This document shows positions 55,323 to 64,000 of a stretch of 64,000 nucleotides of DNA, in pieces. Made by a program: the position numbers and the translations under genes. Source of the stretch: Phymatolithon calcareum (lineage: Eukaryota; Rhodophyta; Florideophyceae; Hapalidiales); the NCBI GenBank assembly GCA_977006965.1, contig OZ345381.1, forward strand, positions 1,488,001-1,552,000, read 5' to 3'. Below the pieces are notes generated by a model. The model did not search any database, was not told where the DNA came from, and worked only from the letters and a program-made list of their open reading frames with translations. Within the stretch, counting starts at the first letter, position 1; the number at the start of each line of letters is the position of its first letter.

Positions 55323-55536
55323 CCTGTCATAAGCAAGAATTGAATTACGTTCCGCGAAGGGCACACGGATGTCGCCGTGAAGTGGTGTGCCGCAGTACTC
55401 GCGGGAAGCAGTTACGCGAGTGCCCAGAATGGATCCAGCCCAGGAACATCTTAGAGGCCCCCTAGATGTTGAGTAACGCCCACATTGTGTTGCTCAAATA
55501 TCCTTCAATAAACAAACAAACAAACAAAAGGGATGG

Positions 55537-55984
55537 GCACCTAAATTTTATGATATACTGGGCAGTCCATAGGCCAGTATTGCCAACTAGTCGATGACCC
55601 AGAGCAATTGGGCGCCCATTTTTCCTGGATAAGTCTGCCTCAGTTAATTTGATTGAACTCCTCTTGTTCCTCCCTCCGTCCCTGTTCACGCCTGCTCAAA
55701 ACAAAGAGACGCTTTCCATAGCAACAACAGGGACGATCAACCAGTATTAACGATGATCATTTCCATATCCATTTCCTCCATTCCCGGCTCCTGTCCGATC
55801 TCTGTCCGGCCCATAGCCCAGTCTAGACCGAGGCCCTCGGAACCAAATCAACTGCCATCGGAACTGCCACTGCAGTACCAAGTCCCCTTACAGTATCCTG
55901 TCCCATCTACCACTTCCGCAGTCCGTCCAGTCTTCCCGGCCAGCACAAATTGTGCCATCTCACTGGCAATCTGAAACTGCAGTG
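55537..55984. other. No gene recognised
   Basis: Sequence beyond the SINE TSD, with short frames only. Pro/Ser-rich reading in one frame near 55753-55974 lacks support. Confidence 0.35.
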
Positions 55985-56612
55985 GGGATATGTGTTGATT
56001 TATTTTAAAAGCTCCCAAGGCCTCTCTTCAAGTGTAACAGGGCCGCTTTCGCACGATTTTCTAAGCAAACGTAGTTTGACTATTCAGTATATCCTTGATT
56101 CGTATTTCTCTCCCAACAAGTGCTCTAGTGAGTCGCTTACATTCATATTCAATTTCAGGACTTCTTGGATGAAGATAGAATGCGTTGGGGCGCGACTTGC
56201 TCAATCACGGCTGTGACACCAAAGTATGCACCTAGTACTGATTTTCTACAAAGAGGTGCTCTGTTGAATATCAGGCGTAGGCATCGCAACCGCGTAGACC
56301 TTTCTTTTACTTGGAGAACCACCGGTAGATTGTTCGAATCAGTTGGTATCTCGAGCGATCTTCCCTCTTATTCCTTTGCCCATAACTCAATTTTTTCTTT
56401 TCGTCGCCCTTTCTTTGAGACTGAGCCCTCCTTGGCTTTGTCGAGAGCTTGTTGGAGCTATTCATATTTCTTGAGGCATTCTATGTCGTTGGTTGCCTCC
56501 TTAATGTCTTCATCTCTCCCAGAATACTCGTCTGCCTCATCGATGCGCTTCTTTTGTTTCACTAGTCTCGCATAAAACCATTCTGCTTGGTGTCTTCTCC
56601 TCATGGCTGGTG
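55985..56612 (-). mobile_element. LINE A/C-type 3' end
   Basis: In the minus sense: a helical Lys/Glu-rich stretch (FYARLVKQKKRIDEADEYSGRDEDIKEA), a CLRLIFNRAPL block, YECKRLTRALVGREIRIKD, then the 3' terminus GGCCTTGGGAGCTTTTAAAA..CACATATCCCC. It supplies the uninterrupted reference for the split LINE C tail. Confidence 0.75.
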
Positions 56613-56815
56613 GTTCTCTGAAATTGCAGTTTATGTCTCTTGTTGTCGAACAAGACAGTGGCCTTCAATGCGAGCTCGGTCAATGGCCGCACAAGAAGGC
56701 TAAGAAAGACACTGACATCACAAGACTTAGGGGAGATCCTATAGAGCGACCACGTCGGGTGGCCATCCGCATGTGTCAGCTCGCAATAACGGACAGACCT
56801 GACAGTCGAAATAAT

Positions 56816-57103
56816 CACAGGATGGGAGGTACCAAGAGATCGCAAAGTTGGGTCACTGACTCGCACGTGCGTATCGCGGTAGCCGTTAGACCAGACAGTG
56901 ATAGAGAAAACACCACAGGAGGGGAGGCCCGTGAAATCGCCAAGTTAGGCCACTGACTCGCACGTGCGTATTGCGGGAGCCTTTAGACCTAACAGTGATA
57001 GACCTGACATCACAGGACGGGAGGCCCGAGAGATCGCCAAGTTTGGTCACTGGCTTGCACGTGCGTATTACGGTAGCCGTTAGACCCGACAGTGACAGGA
57101 TAG
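56816..57103. repeat. 97-bp minisatellite, three units
   Basis: Units 56816-56913, 56914-57010 and 57011-57103 begin CACAGGA.GGGAGG and share AAATCGCCAAGTT, CACTG and CTCGCACGTGCGTAT, then TTAGACC.GACAGTGA. The core CGCACGTGCG is a perfect 10-bp palindrome. A weaker partial unit may precede (56765-56815). Confidence 0.85.
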
Positions 57104-57216
57104 TTTCGGTATTCGTGGGGTGTGCTATGCAACCCCCAGCCATTAGGTTGAGAATCCGATAGCTTATAAGGCACCGCTCATCGCAGCGAGTAAAGGATCG
57201 CATCTCAAAGCAGCCA

Positions 57217-57490
57217 CAAGTGGGGGTTGTGCACCGTCTGCGAGGGTTGACATTAGCCCAAGGGCATGATATTCAACCGAGGCGCAGCCGAGGTCCGAAT
57301 ATCATGGCCTGAGGGCGATTGTCATCCCGAGAGTACGGTGCACAACACGCTTGTCAACCGGCTGAGAAACAAGTGGAAAATAAGGATTTCGTACGAGTGT
57401 CCTATCAAAGCTGCTATGTCATCTCTAGGGATGACATAGAAGCAATCAGTTGCAAGAGGAAGCCGATGTCTGCCCCCTCAGCCGGTTGAC
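57217..57490. repeat. Two adjacent large foldbacks
   Basis: Foldback 1: GTTGTGCACCGT (57226-57237) pairs perfectly with 57335-57346, extended by ACAAG/CTTGT outside and GGGCATGATATTC/GAATATCATGGCC-type pairing inside. Foldback 2: GTCAACCGGCTGAG (57353-57366) pairs perfectly with 57477-57490 and encloses CTATGTCAT/ATGACATAG (57414-57422/57431-57439). No coding region or known ribozyme core is recognised. Confidence 0.8.
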
Positions 57491-57767
57491 AATTTGCGAG
57501 AGCGAGTGCCGACTACCTTGCCGACCCTGAGAGTGCAACAAGCTGGGAAGTGTATCAGATTACCTATCAGGTCCCCGAGCCTGTAGGTTTTCGGAGGGCT
57601 CCGACGAAATTCTCCTCAGGAATGTAGTCTACAGGCACGGTTGAATTGCTGAAAAAGAGCATGCGGTCTTCTTGAAAACATAGCCCTGCAGTGAGAATGA
57701 TTTTTTGTCTCATATTGAGACCGCTGCAAGCGTGTGTAAGGATTTATGTCGTTTTTTACTCCAATTT
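57491..57767. other. No gene recognised
   Basis: Spacer between the foldbacks and a retroelement 3' end. No repeats or frames of note. Confidence 0.4.
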
Positions 57768-58240
57768 TTTAAAGCCCCACAGTCATACGAATATACGGGC
57801 AAGGCTTCCTCAGGTGCTACCCTCACTAGGGTGTCTCTACTCTTATGTCTGGTATTCTATCTGAGCCCCTAGCATGTACTCGGTTGTTTTTGATAGCTCT
57901 TCATAGCAGTTTTCGAGGTGTCGCTTCTTCTTTCAGTACAGGTCTTCTTCATTCTGCATACTCTCGATGATGCTTTTGCTGAAGCGCAAAATTTCATCTA
58001 GTACCTTCTTAGTTGCCGCTCTGTCTTCTTCCTTGAGTTCATAGGCTGAAAGTTGCGATCCAGGGTCTCCATGTGCTGTCTGACTACTGCCAGGATCCAC
58101 AAGTATGATAACTCTGGCCTATTTCGGGCACCTAGAATCAATTCCCATGCCAAGATTTACGCAACGGAAACACTTCAATCTGTCACGCTTGCGCTCCCAG
58201 GAGCACTCAAAAATTGCTGTCCGGATGTACCAAATTGGGT
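57768..58240 (-). mobile_element. Retroelement 3' fragment with zinc-knuckle-like motif
   Basis: In the minus sense: FECSWERKRDRLKCFRCVNLG, with the knuckle-like C-x2-C..C (CFRC..SRCP) near 58090-58180 lacking the usual His. Then KKVLDEILRFSKSIIES, ENEEDLY-type end, and a 3' UTR running to TTTAAAAGCCCCAC. It shares its last 100 bases with 20027-20129. Confidence 0.6.
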
Positions 58241-58619
58241 TGCCACATCATCAGCACCCACAGTTGGATTGTACCGTTGATTCATTCAGTTTTAACCAAA
58301 AGCGCATACCCTTGCCTTTTGGGTTGCAGTTGTTCCCTGTTCTGGAACATCGAGTTTTACCTTGATTAGACCACTTGACATTACATACTTAACGGGCTTC
58401 CGCTCACAGTAAACTGATTGCAAATCTATCTGCCATCAGTGTGGTAGACACTTGGGGAAATCTTCCAAAGGCGTACCGAACCGCCAGTTGCCTGTGTTTT
58501 GCGCGGTCCTGGAACACTGGTTGCGTCTATAACCAGGAACCAAATCGAAACATTACCTACAGAACAAGTTTTCTCCATTTGAGCTTTCGTGCCACTCCCG
58601 TGTCAATGCTAGGATCAAG
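58241..58619. other. No gene recognised
   Basis: Short frames only. Probably an eroded continuation of the adjacent retroelement fragments. Confidence 0.35.
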
Positions 58620-58960
58620 GGGGATATGCGATGCTTTATTATAACAGCTCCCAAAACCTCAATTTGAGAAACATGGTCGCTTCTCACCCGTCCAAACTGT
58701 ACTCTCCTAAAATCTCCTAAATATGAGTTTCTCTTCCCGTGAGAGCCTGAGTGAGCCTTTTGCATTCATAACTCTCTTGGTCAATATCCGCAGATATCAG
58801 TCAAGGCTCAAGTTGGAGCGCTGCTCAAATCGCATTACCTCGAAATCTCCACTGGGCAGCCCTTCGCTGCCACAGTCGAAGTTGCAATTAATCTCAGGAA
58901 TTTTGTTTCAATAGTTGATAATTTTGGCTCCCTCGCGAAGAATCCAACAGACCGATCTCG
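58620..58960 (-). mobile_element. LINE A/C-type 3' fragment
   Basis: In the minus sense it ends GAGGTTTTGGGAGCTGTTAT.. near 58660-58630, followed by GCATATCCCC. Upstream bases correspond to the AATGCAAAAGGCTCACTCAG block of the other copies. Strongly eroded. Confidence 0.55.
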
Positions 58961-59332
58961 AAGACTCAAACCCGAATTATATCGCGGATGTCTGTCCTCA
59001 TCGAGAATAAGCTCAGCTCTCCATCAAAGCTCTAGGTCCGCGTTCGGAAAATGAATTCAAGTCTACAACAGAAGAGATAATTTTCTATCCAGTGTAGGAT
59101 CCAATTTGTTGCGGAACCACAGGAGCGGTACAGTCCATAATTATTTTGAAACCCCTATGTAAAAAATCGAGCAGATCGCGGCTGACGAAGGTACAGAAGC
59201 GTGTCACAAATCATGATGTGTAGGAACGCAACGACATTGGCTTCAGAATTCCGAATTACTGCATTCCCTACGTTGCACAACAGAGATGGCGGTAAGAGTA
59301 TTTTGTGATCTTTTTTTGCAACTCTTTAGTTG

Positions 59333-59560
59333 CTTACTTGAAAGCCCTCGTTAGCACTCCTAAGACTGTACGGGAGAAGCTTTTCATAACTTGTTCATTC
59401 TAGTATATCGCCTGGTCCCTAATACAGGGACTCGTCGTTCTCCATGTTGTCAATTATGGTGACGCTGTAGAGTAGTATGAAGTCTAATGCCTTTTCCGTT
59501 CTTAACATCTCTCCGGGGTCTAGGTATTTTGTGATCTGACGCACTGACTCATTGTCCCAT
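59333..59560 (-). mobile_element. Retroelement 3' fragment, eroded
   Basis: Contains ACTTGAAAGCCC, CAGGGACTCGTCGTTCTCCATG and the GTCTAATGCCTTTTCC block, in the same order as 23243-23600 and 39008-39345. 58961-59332 holds nothing recognisable. Confidence 0.5.
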
Positions 59561-59594
59561 TCACAAATTAGAATATAAAAAGATAGAACAAGGC

Positions 59595-59600
59595 TTTATT
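59595..59600 (-). terminator. AATAAA polyadenylation signal
   Basis: AATAAA on the minus strand about 105 bases after the stop codon of the 59705 gene, a normal position for a eukaryotic poly-A signal. Confidence 0.5.
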
Positions 59601-59704
59601 CAACTTCAACATAAGGACGAATCTAGAGATAGACACCATTTTTCTCGTTCCAAAACGCCAGATACGGCATCCAGCTACGCTTAAGTAGCGATCAACATCT
59701 TCAA

Positions 59705-60457
59705 TCAATTCTTAGAAACTGCAATAACGAACCCTCCGCCACCTCCACCACCTCCACCACCGCTACTGCTGCCACCTCCACCACCGCCACCGCCACCTCC
59801 AGCGGTACCAGTACCCGAAATTCTTCCACCCCCTGCTCCAAACCCACTACCAGCACCCGACGCACCGCCGCCTGGTGCTGAGCCAGAACCCGATCCAGAC
59901 CCGGAACCAGAACTGGAATTTTCTTGACCTGAAGGCGTATTACCACTTCCGCTTCCAGCTCCACTCATGCTACCACCACCTCCTCCACCTCCTCCAGCGC
60001 AACCAGAACCGCATCCTGGAGTGATGCTCGTGGAATCGTGAACACATTTGCAATCGGCGAGGATCAATGGCCATGGGCAGAAAAAAATATTGCATTCCGC
60101 CGGCGTGGACACACCTCCACTGTTTCCGCCTCCACTCTGACCTGCGCCTTCTCGGCCTTGGCCTGTTCTCCTCCCAGAATCTGTGGCGGTATCAGATGTG
60201 GTATTCTTGGCTGCATAAGACGCGCTTGCGGTCCCGGTGCCGCTCGCGTTCTCATCCCTGCCCCCGTTTTCTCCTTCGGCGCCTGTTGCGATCGATTCGC
60301 AAGCGCAATTGACAAGTCGTTGTCCATAGGGACACCAGTATATGGTGCAGAATCGCCGGTTTACGACATGCTGTTCCTCGGAGGGGCGAATGACCTCGGC
60401 GGCGAGCGCGGAGATTATCAGTATAGCCAACAGCAGCAGACGGGAGCAAAAGGTCAT
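59705..60457 (-). CDS. Secreted glycine-rich protein with two C-x4-C-x8-C-x-C modules
   Basis: 250 residues. A signal peptide (MTFCSRLLLLAILIISALAA, residues 1-20) predicts secretion. Module 1, Cys 37/42/51/53: CTIYWCPYGQRLVNCAC. Module 2, Cys 122/127/136/138: CNIFFCPWPLILADCKC. Spacing is identical in both. A Ser/Thr/Gly-rich linker with an NTT glycosylation site separates them; a 100-residue Gly/Ser tail follows, with an extra C-x3-C after module 2 and the end FVIAVSKN. Four Cys per module suggest two disulfides. The function is unknown; an extracellular matrix or wall role is an inference from secretion and Gly content. The paralog at 62068 has the same plan and orientation. Start chosen for its signal peptide. 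Confidence 0.85.
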   Translation of the reverse strand: MTFCSRLLLLAILIISALAAEVIRPSEEQHVVNRRFCTIYWCPYGQRLVNCACESIATGAEGENGGRDENASGTGTASASYAAKNTTSDTATDSGRRTGQGREGAGQSGGGNSGGVSTPAECNIFFCPWPLILADCKCVHDSTSITPGCGSGCAGGGGGGGGSMSGAGSGSGNTPSGQENSSSGSGSGSGSGSAPGGGASGAGSGFGAGGGRISGTGTAGGGGGGGGGGSSSGGGGGGGGGGFVIAVSKN

Positions 60458-62067
60458 CGTGAAGGGTTTGAGATCGAGAGAAAGCAGAATGGCGGCTTTG
60501 CTAGGAATTAGGAAATAAAAGTGCTTACGCGAAACTGGGCGCGTGAGACGTCTATGTACTGCTGTTTTCTCAAGTCAGTTCACTTACGGTATGTAGCAGA
60601 GCATGAAAGGTGCACTAGTCAGCAGTCTGTACACAACTGGAAAAGCTGACGACAATGCGTGGAAGGAGTGAAAGTGTGAAGGTGTGTGAACGGCCCAATA
60701 ATTTACTCAAGATTCTATACGACATCCGGAAAGGGATGACAGCCTGACTGAGAGAGGATCTGCGAATCGATAAGCCCCTTACACATGGTGCCGCCATTGC
60801 ACCGAACGTTCGGTTTCGGAGAAGTCGAGGTCCCCGATACTGTGTTAGAGGTTATGCGGAGAAATTAATTAGACCAGTTTATATGGCTCTTCGCACCTGG
60901 TTGTTGTCAATTCGCTCGATTGCACCAGTCTGGCTCTGAATATGTCAAGCTGTCGAAGTTCAGTGACTTTGTTCTACCTCCGTGTTTCCCGAGGTGGTGG
61001 GATCATTACGTATTAATTCAGGTAGTCGAGTCAGATTTTGGGCTAGACAAGGGACAAGAGAGTTGGAAAACTTCATTCCTTGTCTATGGTATGAATTCCC
61101 GTCAAGACTCTCACAGATTACAGGAATTGACTTAACTCTTTTGCTTTGTATCCGCGGCTCTCAGCCACGCGAGTTAAGAGCAATATTTGTCGCTCGCTTT
61201 ATTTGCTTACTGTGCCACAGTAAACCACGGTTCTCTCCAACAAGAGGAATCTAGATCTGAGAGGCCTCAAAGGAGGATATCAATGAGATACATGGCAGAG
61301 CACAGCATGTCTAGAGAGAGTACTATCATAACATGATACAGGAGGCTGTTCGAAATAATTACCTGAGCCTCTCCTGTACACTACAGCAATGCCGTCCAAC
61401 AAGGTAAAGTATGGACCATCCAGTATGTATCTCAATCATGCATCCGAATCGAGACGCAACCAGAGGATAATTTGCTGTGAAACGCACTTATTTCAAACAG
61501 AGTATACAGAAGCTACTCTTACACTGCAAAGAGGTGCTGTACGCCTTCAGAGATTCAATCTGGCTCGTCATGGCTTGTCATCCAGTTTTTGAAGGCTCGC
61601 AAATTTTTGATTTTTTGACGCACAAGAGCAGCCACTGAGAATGCAGATGTAGGACTCCTAGAGCTTCGAGAGATACCATAGTGAGAAAATGAAAACGAAG
61701 AACGATACAGTAGTAATAAATCCAGGGGGACCAAGACTTCGAGAGGACATGTGGTTGCTCAGGTTGGATATGCAATGCTTGTTGTGCAGTCTTGGGAGAC
61801 AGATCAATTTTACGATTTCTGGACAACAAAAACCCGCTATCGGCAATGTGTTCTAGTAAATTGAAAAGTCGGCCAAGGCCAGTTTGTTCGCCTTTTAAAA
61901 GCAAATGTATTGAGAATTCCAGGAGGCCTAACTCCGACTTAAAAAAAAGAAAACACAGCAATATGTTTATCCAATAGACAATTACTCTGTCACCAGCCAA
62001 GAAGAATGATCAAGTCATCAATCTTGCAAAGGGCGTCTGAAAGAGCCAAATAACACTACTATTCACA
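60458..62067. other. Intergenic region between the glycine-rich paralogs
   Basis: Upstream region of the 59705 gene. A minus frame (61578-62000, 140 codons) has hydrophobic and Leu-rich parts but no motif and is not supported. No element termini recognised. Confidence 0.35.
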
Positions 62068-63090
62068 TTACCGGGCAACAGCACCCTTGGCAACACCACC
62101 CTCGCCACCACCACCACCCTCGCCACCACCGCCACCACTGCCGCTGCCACCACTAGGGCCTCCAGACCCCTCACCGTCTCCGCCACCTGATCCACCTCCA
62201 CTCCCCGATCCGCCATTGGATCCACCGCCGCCGCCGCCACCACCGCCACCACCACCACCACCGCCTCCAGTGGTATCCCCACTACCCGAGCCGCTGCCGG
62301 ATCCACTTCCAGCGCCAGATCCCGTCCCGCCATATCCATACCCAGTCGCCACTTCAACACAAGTGCAATTCACCAACTTCAAAGGCCAATCACAATGGAA
62401 AATACCGCATCCCTCCGTATTTCCACCGCCACCACCGCTGCCGCCTCCTTCACCACTTCCACCGCCACCGCCACCGAGCGCACCACCGCCGGAACCGCTC
62501 CCGGATCCACTGCCGGCGCCGCTGCCCTGTCCGGTCTGCCCGTCCGCGGAACCACCGCCACCACCACCTTCTCCAGTACCGGTACCTGTACCGCCGCCAC
62601 TTGTGCCTTCGCCATTACCGGTTCCAGAGCCACCACCCTGACCGGAGCCGCCTGCGGTGGCGGTGCCTCCACCGCCGCCTCCGCTTCCGGCCCCATCACC
62701 AGAGCCGCCGCCACCGACGTTATTTCCTGAGCCTGAGCCTCCACCGTTTCCGTTGCCGCTGCCAGACCCGGCGGCGCCTTGGTCTCCACCGCCACCACCA
62801 CCGCCTCCACCGTCACCGTCTCCGCCGCCGCCACCGCCGTCAGGTCCGCCGTTACCGCCTCCTGTACCGGTACCGGAGCCACTACCGCCGCCTCCACCAC
62901 CTGTGGTTGGGATTGAGAGTTCGACGCATTCGCAGTTTACGAGTTGCTTGCCGAAGGGACACCAGTAGACGAAACAGGCTCTACGGTTCGAGATGGCAAT
63001 GGATGCAGAGGGATGGGCGATTCGAGCGGCCAAGGTTGAGAGGAGCAGGGCGCAGAAGAGAATTGCGCGGAGATGAAGGGTGGGCGCCAT
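62068..63090 (-). CDS. Secreted glycine-rich protein, larger paralog with two Cys modules
   Basis: 340 residues from ATG 63090-63088. An upstream in-frame start would place a TATA box inside the coding region and lacks a signal peptide at its start, so the shorter form is preferred. Signal peptide: MAPTLHLRAILFCALLLSTLAA. Module 1, Cys 39/44/53/55: CFVYWCPFGKQLVNCEC. Module 2, Cys 228/233/242/244: CGIFHCDWPLKLVNCTC. A 170-residue Gly/Ser/Thr linker joins them, and a Gly/Ser tail ends GVAKGAVAR. Same architecture as the 59705 product; the Gly tracts differ in length, as expected for slippage-prone GGN repeats. Probably extracellular; exact role unknown. Confidence 0.85.
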   Translation of the reverse strand: MAPTLHLRAILFCALLLSTLAARIAHPSASIAISNRRACFVYWCPFGKQLVNCECVELSIPTTGGGGGGSGSGTGTGGGNGGPDGGGGGGDGDGGGGGGGGGDQGAAGSGSGNGNGGGSGSGNNVGGGGSGDGAGSGGGGGGTATAGGSGQGGGSGTGNGEGTSGGGTGTGTGEGGGGGGSADGQTGQGSGAGSGSGSGSGGGALGGGGGGSGEGGGSGGGGGNTEGCGIFHCDWPLKLVNCTCVEVATGYGYGGTGSGAGSGSGSGSGSGDTTGGGGGGGGGGGGGGGGSNGGSGSGGGSGGGDGEGSGGPSGGSGSGGGGGEGGGGGEGGVAKGAVAR

Positions 63091-63146
63091 GTTGGGTAGG
63101 TTGTTGGATGATTGGAGGAGGTGGTGGATGGGATGAGGTGCGGGGG

Positions 63147-63153
63147 TTTTATA
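63147..63153 (-). promoter_or_regulatory. TATA box of the larger glycine-rich gene
   Basis: TATAAAA on the minus strand, 57 bases before the chosen ATG, leaving room for a short 5' UTR. It supports the start at 63090. Confidence 0.55.
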
Positions 63154-63234
63154 CTGTTTGATGTGCAGGGGCAGTACAGGAGAATGGTAGATTGTAAGGG
63201 AATTGCATTGTAATGTACTGGATAGGATATACAA

Positions 63235-63913
63235 ACTTGTGTGAGCTGAATGAGTAAACCGTTGGCAACAATGCGAAAAGTGTGTGCCATCAATCCCTGA
63301 CAGGAGTTCGTTTCTAAAAGATGCCCTTCATTCTTAGAGATCTCGTGGAATTACACGTCATCGGCCGTGCCATTTTGCCGTACCATGGCGATGCCAATTC
63401 TGATATGCAGAGCTTAGTCGTTGCTTTCCGGCCTTATCATACAGTAAAGCGATTTAAGATTCTTTAGAGAGATGTCGGTCATTTTTCCGCGATCCGTGGC
63501 ATACATGTAAGGGTATGCCACACTTTATAAATTACATGATGCCTACTGTGCAAGAGACGTTGAGATGATGTGAGATTGACAACGAGTTCTGTACCGAATG
63601 GTATCATACTGCGATGGGTGTAAAGAAAACACGGCGCTCGCAGCTGACAACTTCCTGCTTAACCCTCAGCAACGGGAAGGATCTGTTGAACATTCTGCCT
63701 TCTCTTTCGTGTTTCGTGCAACCAATCCATATTCCGCACAAACTGTACCGTAAGTTACTTTGATAGGCAAAATATGAATGATTGCTGTCCACATGTGCAT
63801 CTGCGAAGCCTCCTGTTGACCGGCAAGTTTGCACTTTTCTTAATCAACTGGACACGCAAAAAAAGATGTTGCACGTGGTATTTGAGCGCTGTCAGCGAAC
63901 TTGAAACAGTATA
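63235..63913. other. No gene recognised
   Basis: A 76-codon minus frame (63604-63834) has no motif. No repeats seen before the terminal hairpin. Confidence 0.35.
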
Positions 63914-63962
63914 GAGGGAGTGACAGTCGGCACAATATTATTATGCCGACTGTCAATCCCTC
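63914..63962. repeat. Hairpin with 19-bp arms
   Basis: GAGGGAGTGACAGTCGGCA (63914-63932) pairs with 63944-63962 with a single mismatch around an 11-base AT-rich loop. This could be the end of a foldback element continuing beyond the window, or a stand-alone hairpin. Confidence 0.75.
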
Positions 63963-64000
63963 TCGGGGGATCAGTGAGGTAGTTATTATGGAATTCTTCC

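Larger units (their letters stand above)
52045..55525 (+). mobile_element. tRNA-derived SINE, copy 2, split twice
   Basis: Flanked by AAAAGGGATGG (52034-52044, 55526-55536). SINE sequence is 52045-52089, 52868-52911 and 55331-55525, about 284 bp in sum, ending in (AAAC)n. B-box AGTTCGAGTCC at 52896-52906. It is interrupted first by a LINE 3' end (52090-52853) and, within the B-box region, by hAT copy C. Confidence 0.9.

Noticed and set aside
57217-57490. Hammerhead or other known self-cleaving ribozyme
   Set aside because: The conserved CUGAUGA..GAAA core arrangement is absent.
62087-63161. Long Pro- and Arg-rich + strand frames opposite the larger glycine-rich gene
   Set aside because: They are antisense shadows of GGN repeats (CCN read on the other strand). 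The minus frame has signal peptide, Cys modules and a TATA box.
63091-63234. Upstream start giving a 388-residue glycine-rich protein
   Set aside because: It lacks a signal peptide at its N terminus and would place the TATA box (63147-63153) inside the coding region.
1-64000. CRISPR arrays, bacterial operons, rRNA genes
   Set aside because: No regularly spaced identical short repeats with unique spacers, no Shine-Dalgarno-led gene clusters and no rRNA-like blocks; all signs are eukaryotic.

Overview
The window is eukaryotic DNA made almost entirely of transposable elements (TEs) and their relics, with a few host-like genes. Eukaryotic signs are a tRNA-derived SINE, several non-LTR retrotransposon (LINE) lineages, hAT elements with 8-bp target-site duplications (TSDs), a Ty1/copia element, solo LTRs with 5-bp TSDs, a GT..AG intron candidate, and a TATA box and AATAAA signal beside secreted glycine-rich genes. 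I cannot name the organism; an alga or other protist with a TE-rich genome is a guess.

Layout. 1-765: unassigned sequence, split by hAT copy A (774-3201, -). 3549-8560: the longest LINE (-), with a PHD-finger/coiled-coil ORF1 and an endonuclease-RT ORF2. 8646-10300: a second LINE lineage (-) carrying a SINE. 10305-11129: two unassigned + strand frames, one with a candidate intron. 11130-16060: little coding; two strong hairpins and a direct duplication. 16060-17757: a LINE 3' end abutting a broken PH-domain gene. 18291-18608: a 79-bp GC-rich array. 20132-23240: two TA-flanked mariner-like elements back to back. 23847-25820: simple and tandem repeats. 25860-30193: a decayed copia element. 31097-36305: LINE, TTAA-element, RT fragment, solo LTR, mariner-like element, solo copia LTR. 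36480-39345: LINE, SINE and retroelement 3' ends. 39405-41798: hAT copy B with an unbroken transposase frame. 42417-51104: a LINE holding a four-level nest (a GTGTCACTA-array DNA transposon with a DUF7869-like transposase, then a solo LTR, then an unknown insert, then a second hAT family). 52045-55525: a SINE split by a LINE 3' end and by hAT copy C. 55985-59560: LINE 3' ends, a 97-bp minisatellite and a large foldback. 59705-63090: two paralogous secreted glycine-rich genes; a third, decayed paralog lies at 51105-51625.

The TSDs and uninterrupted related copies let insertion order be read directly. hAT copies B and C are nearly identical over long stretches, so they look young. The apparent host-gene novelty is the glycine-rich family: each intact protein has a signal peptide and two C-x4-C-x8-C-x-C modules with conserved aromatic and Leu positions. 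The best candidate for a little-described mobile element is the DUF7869-like transposon, whose ends are inverted arrays of a ~28-bp repeat.
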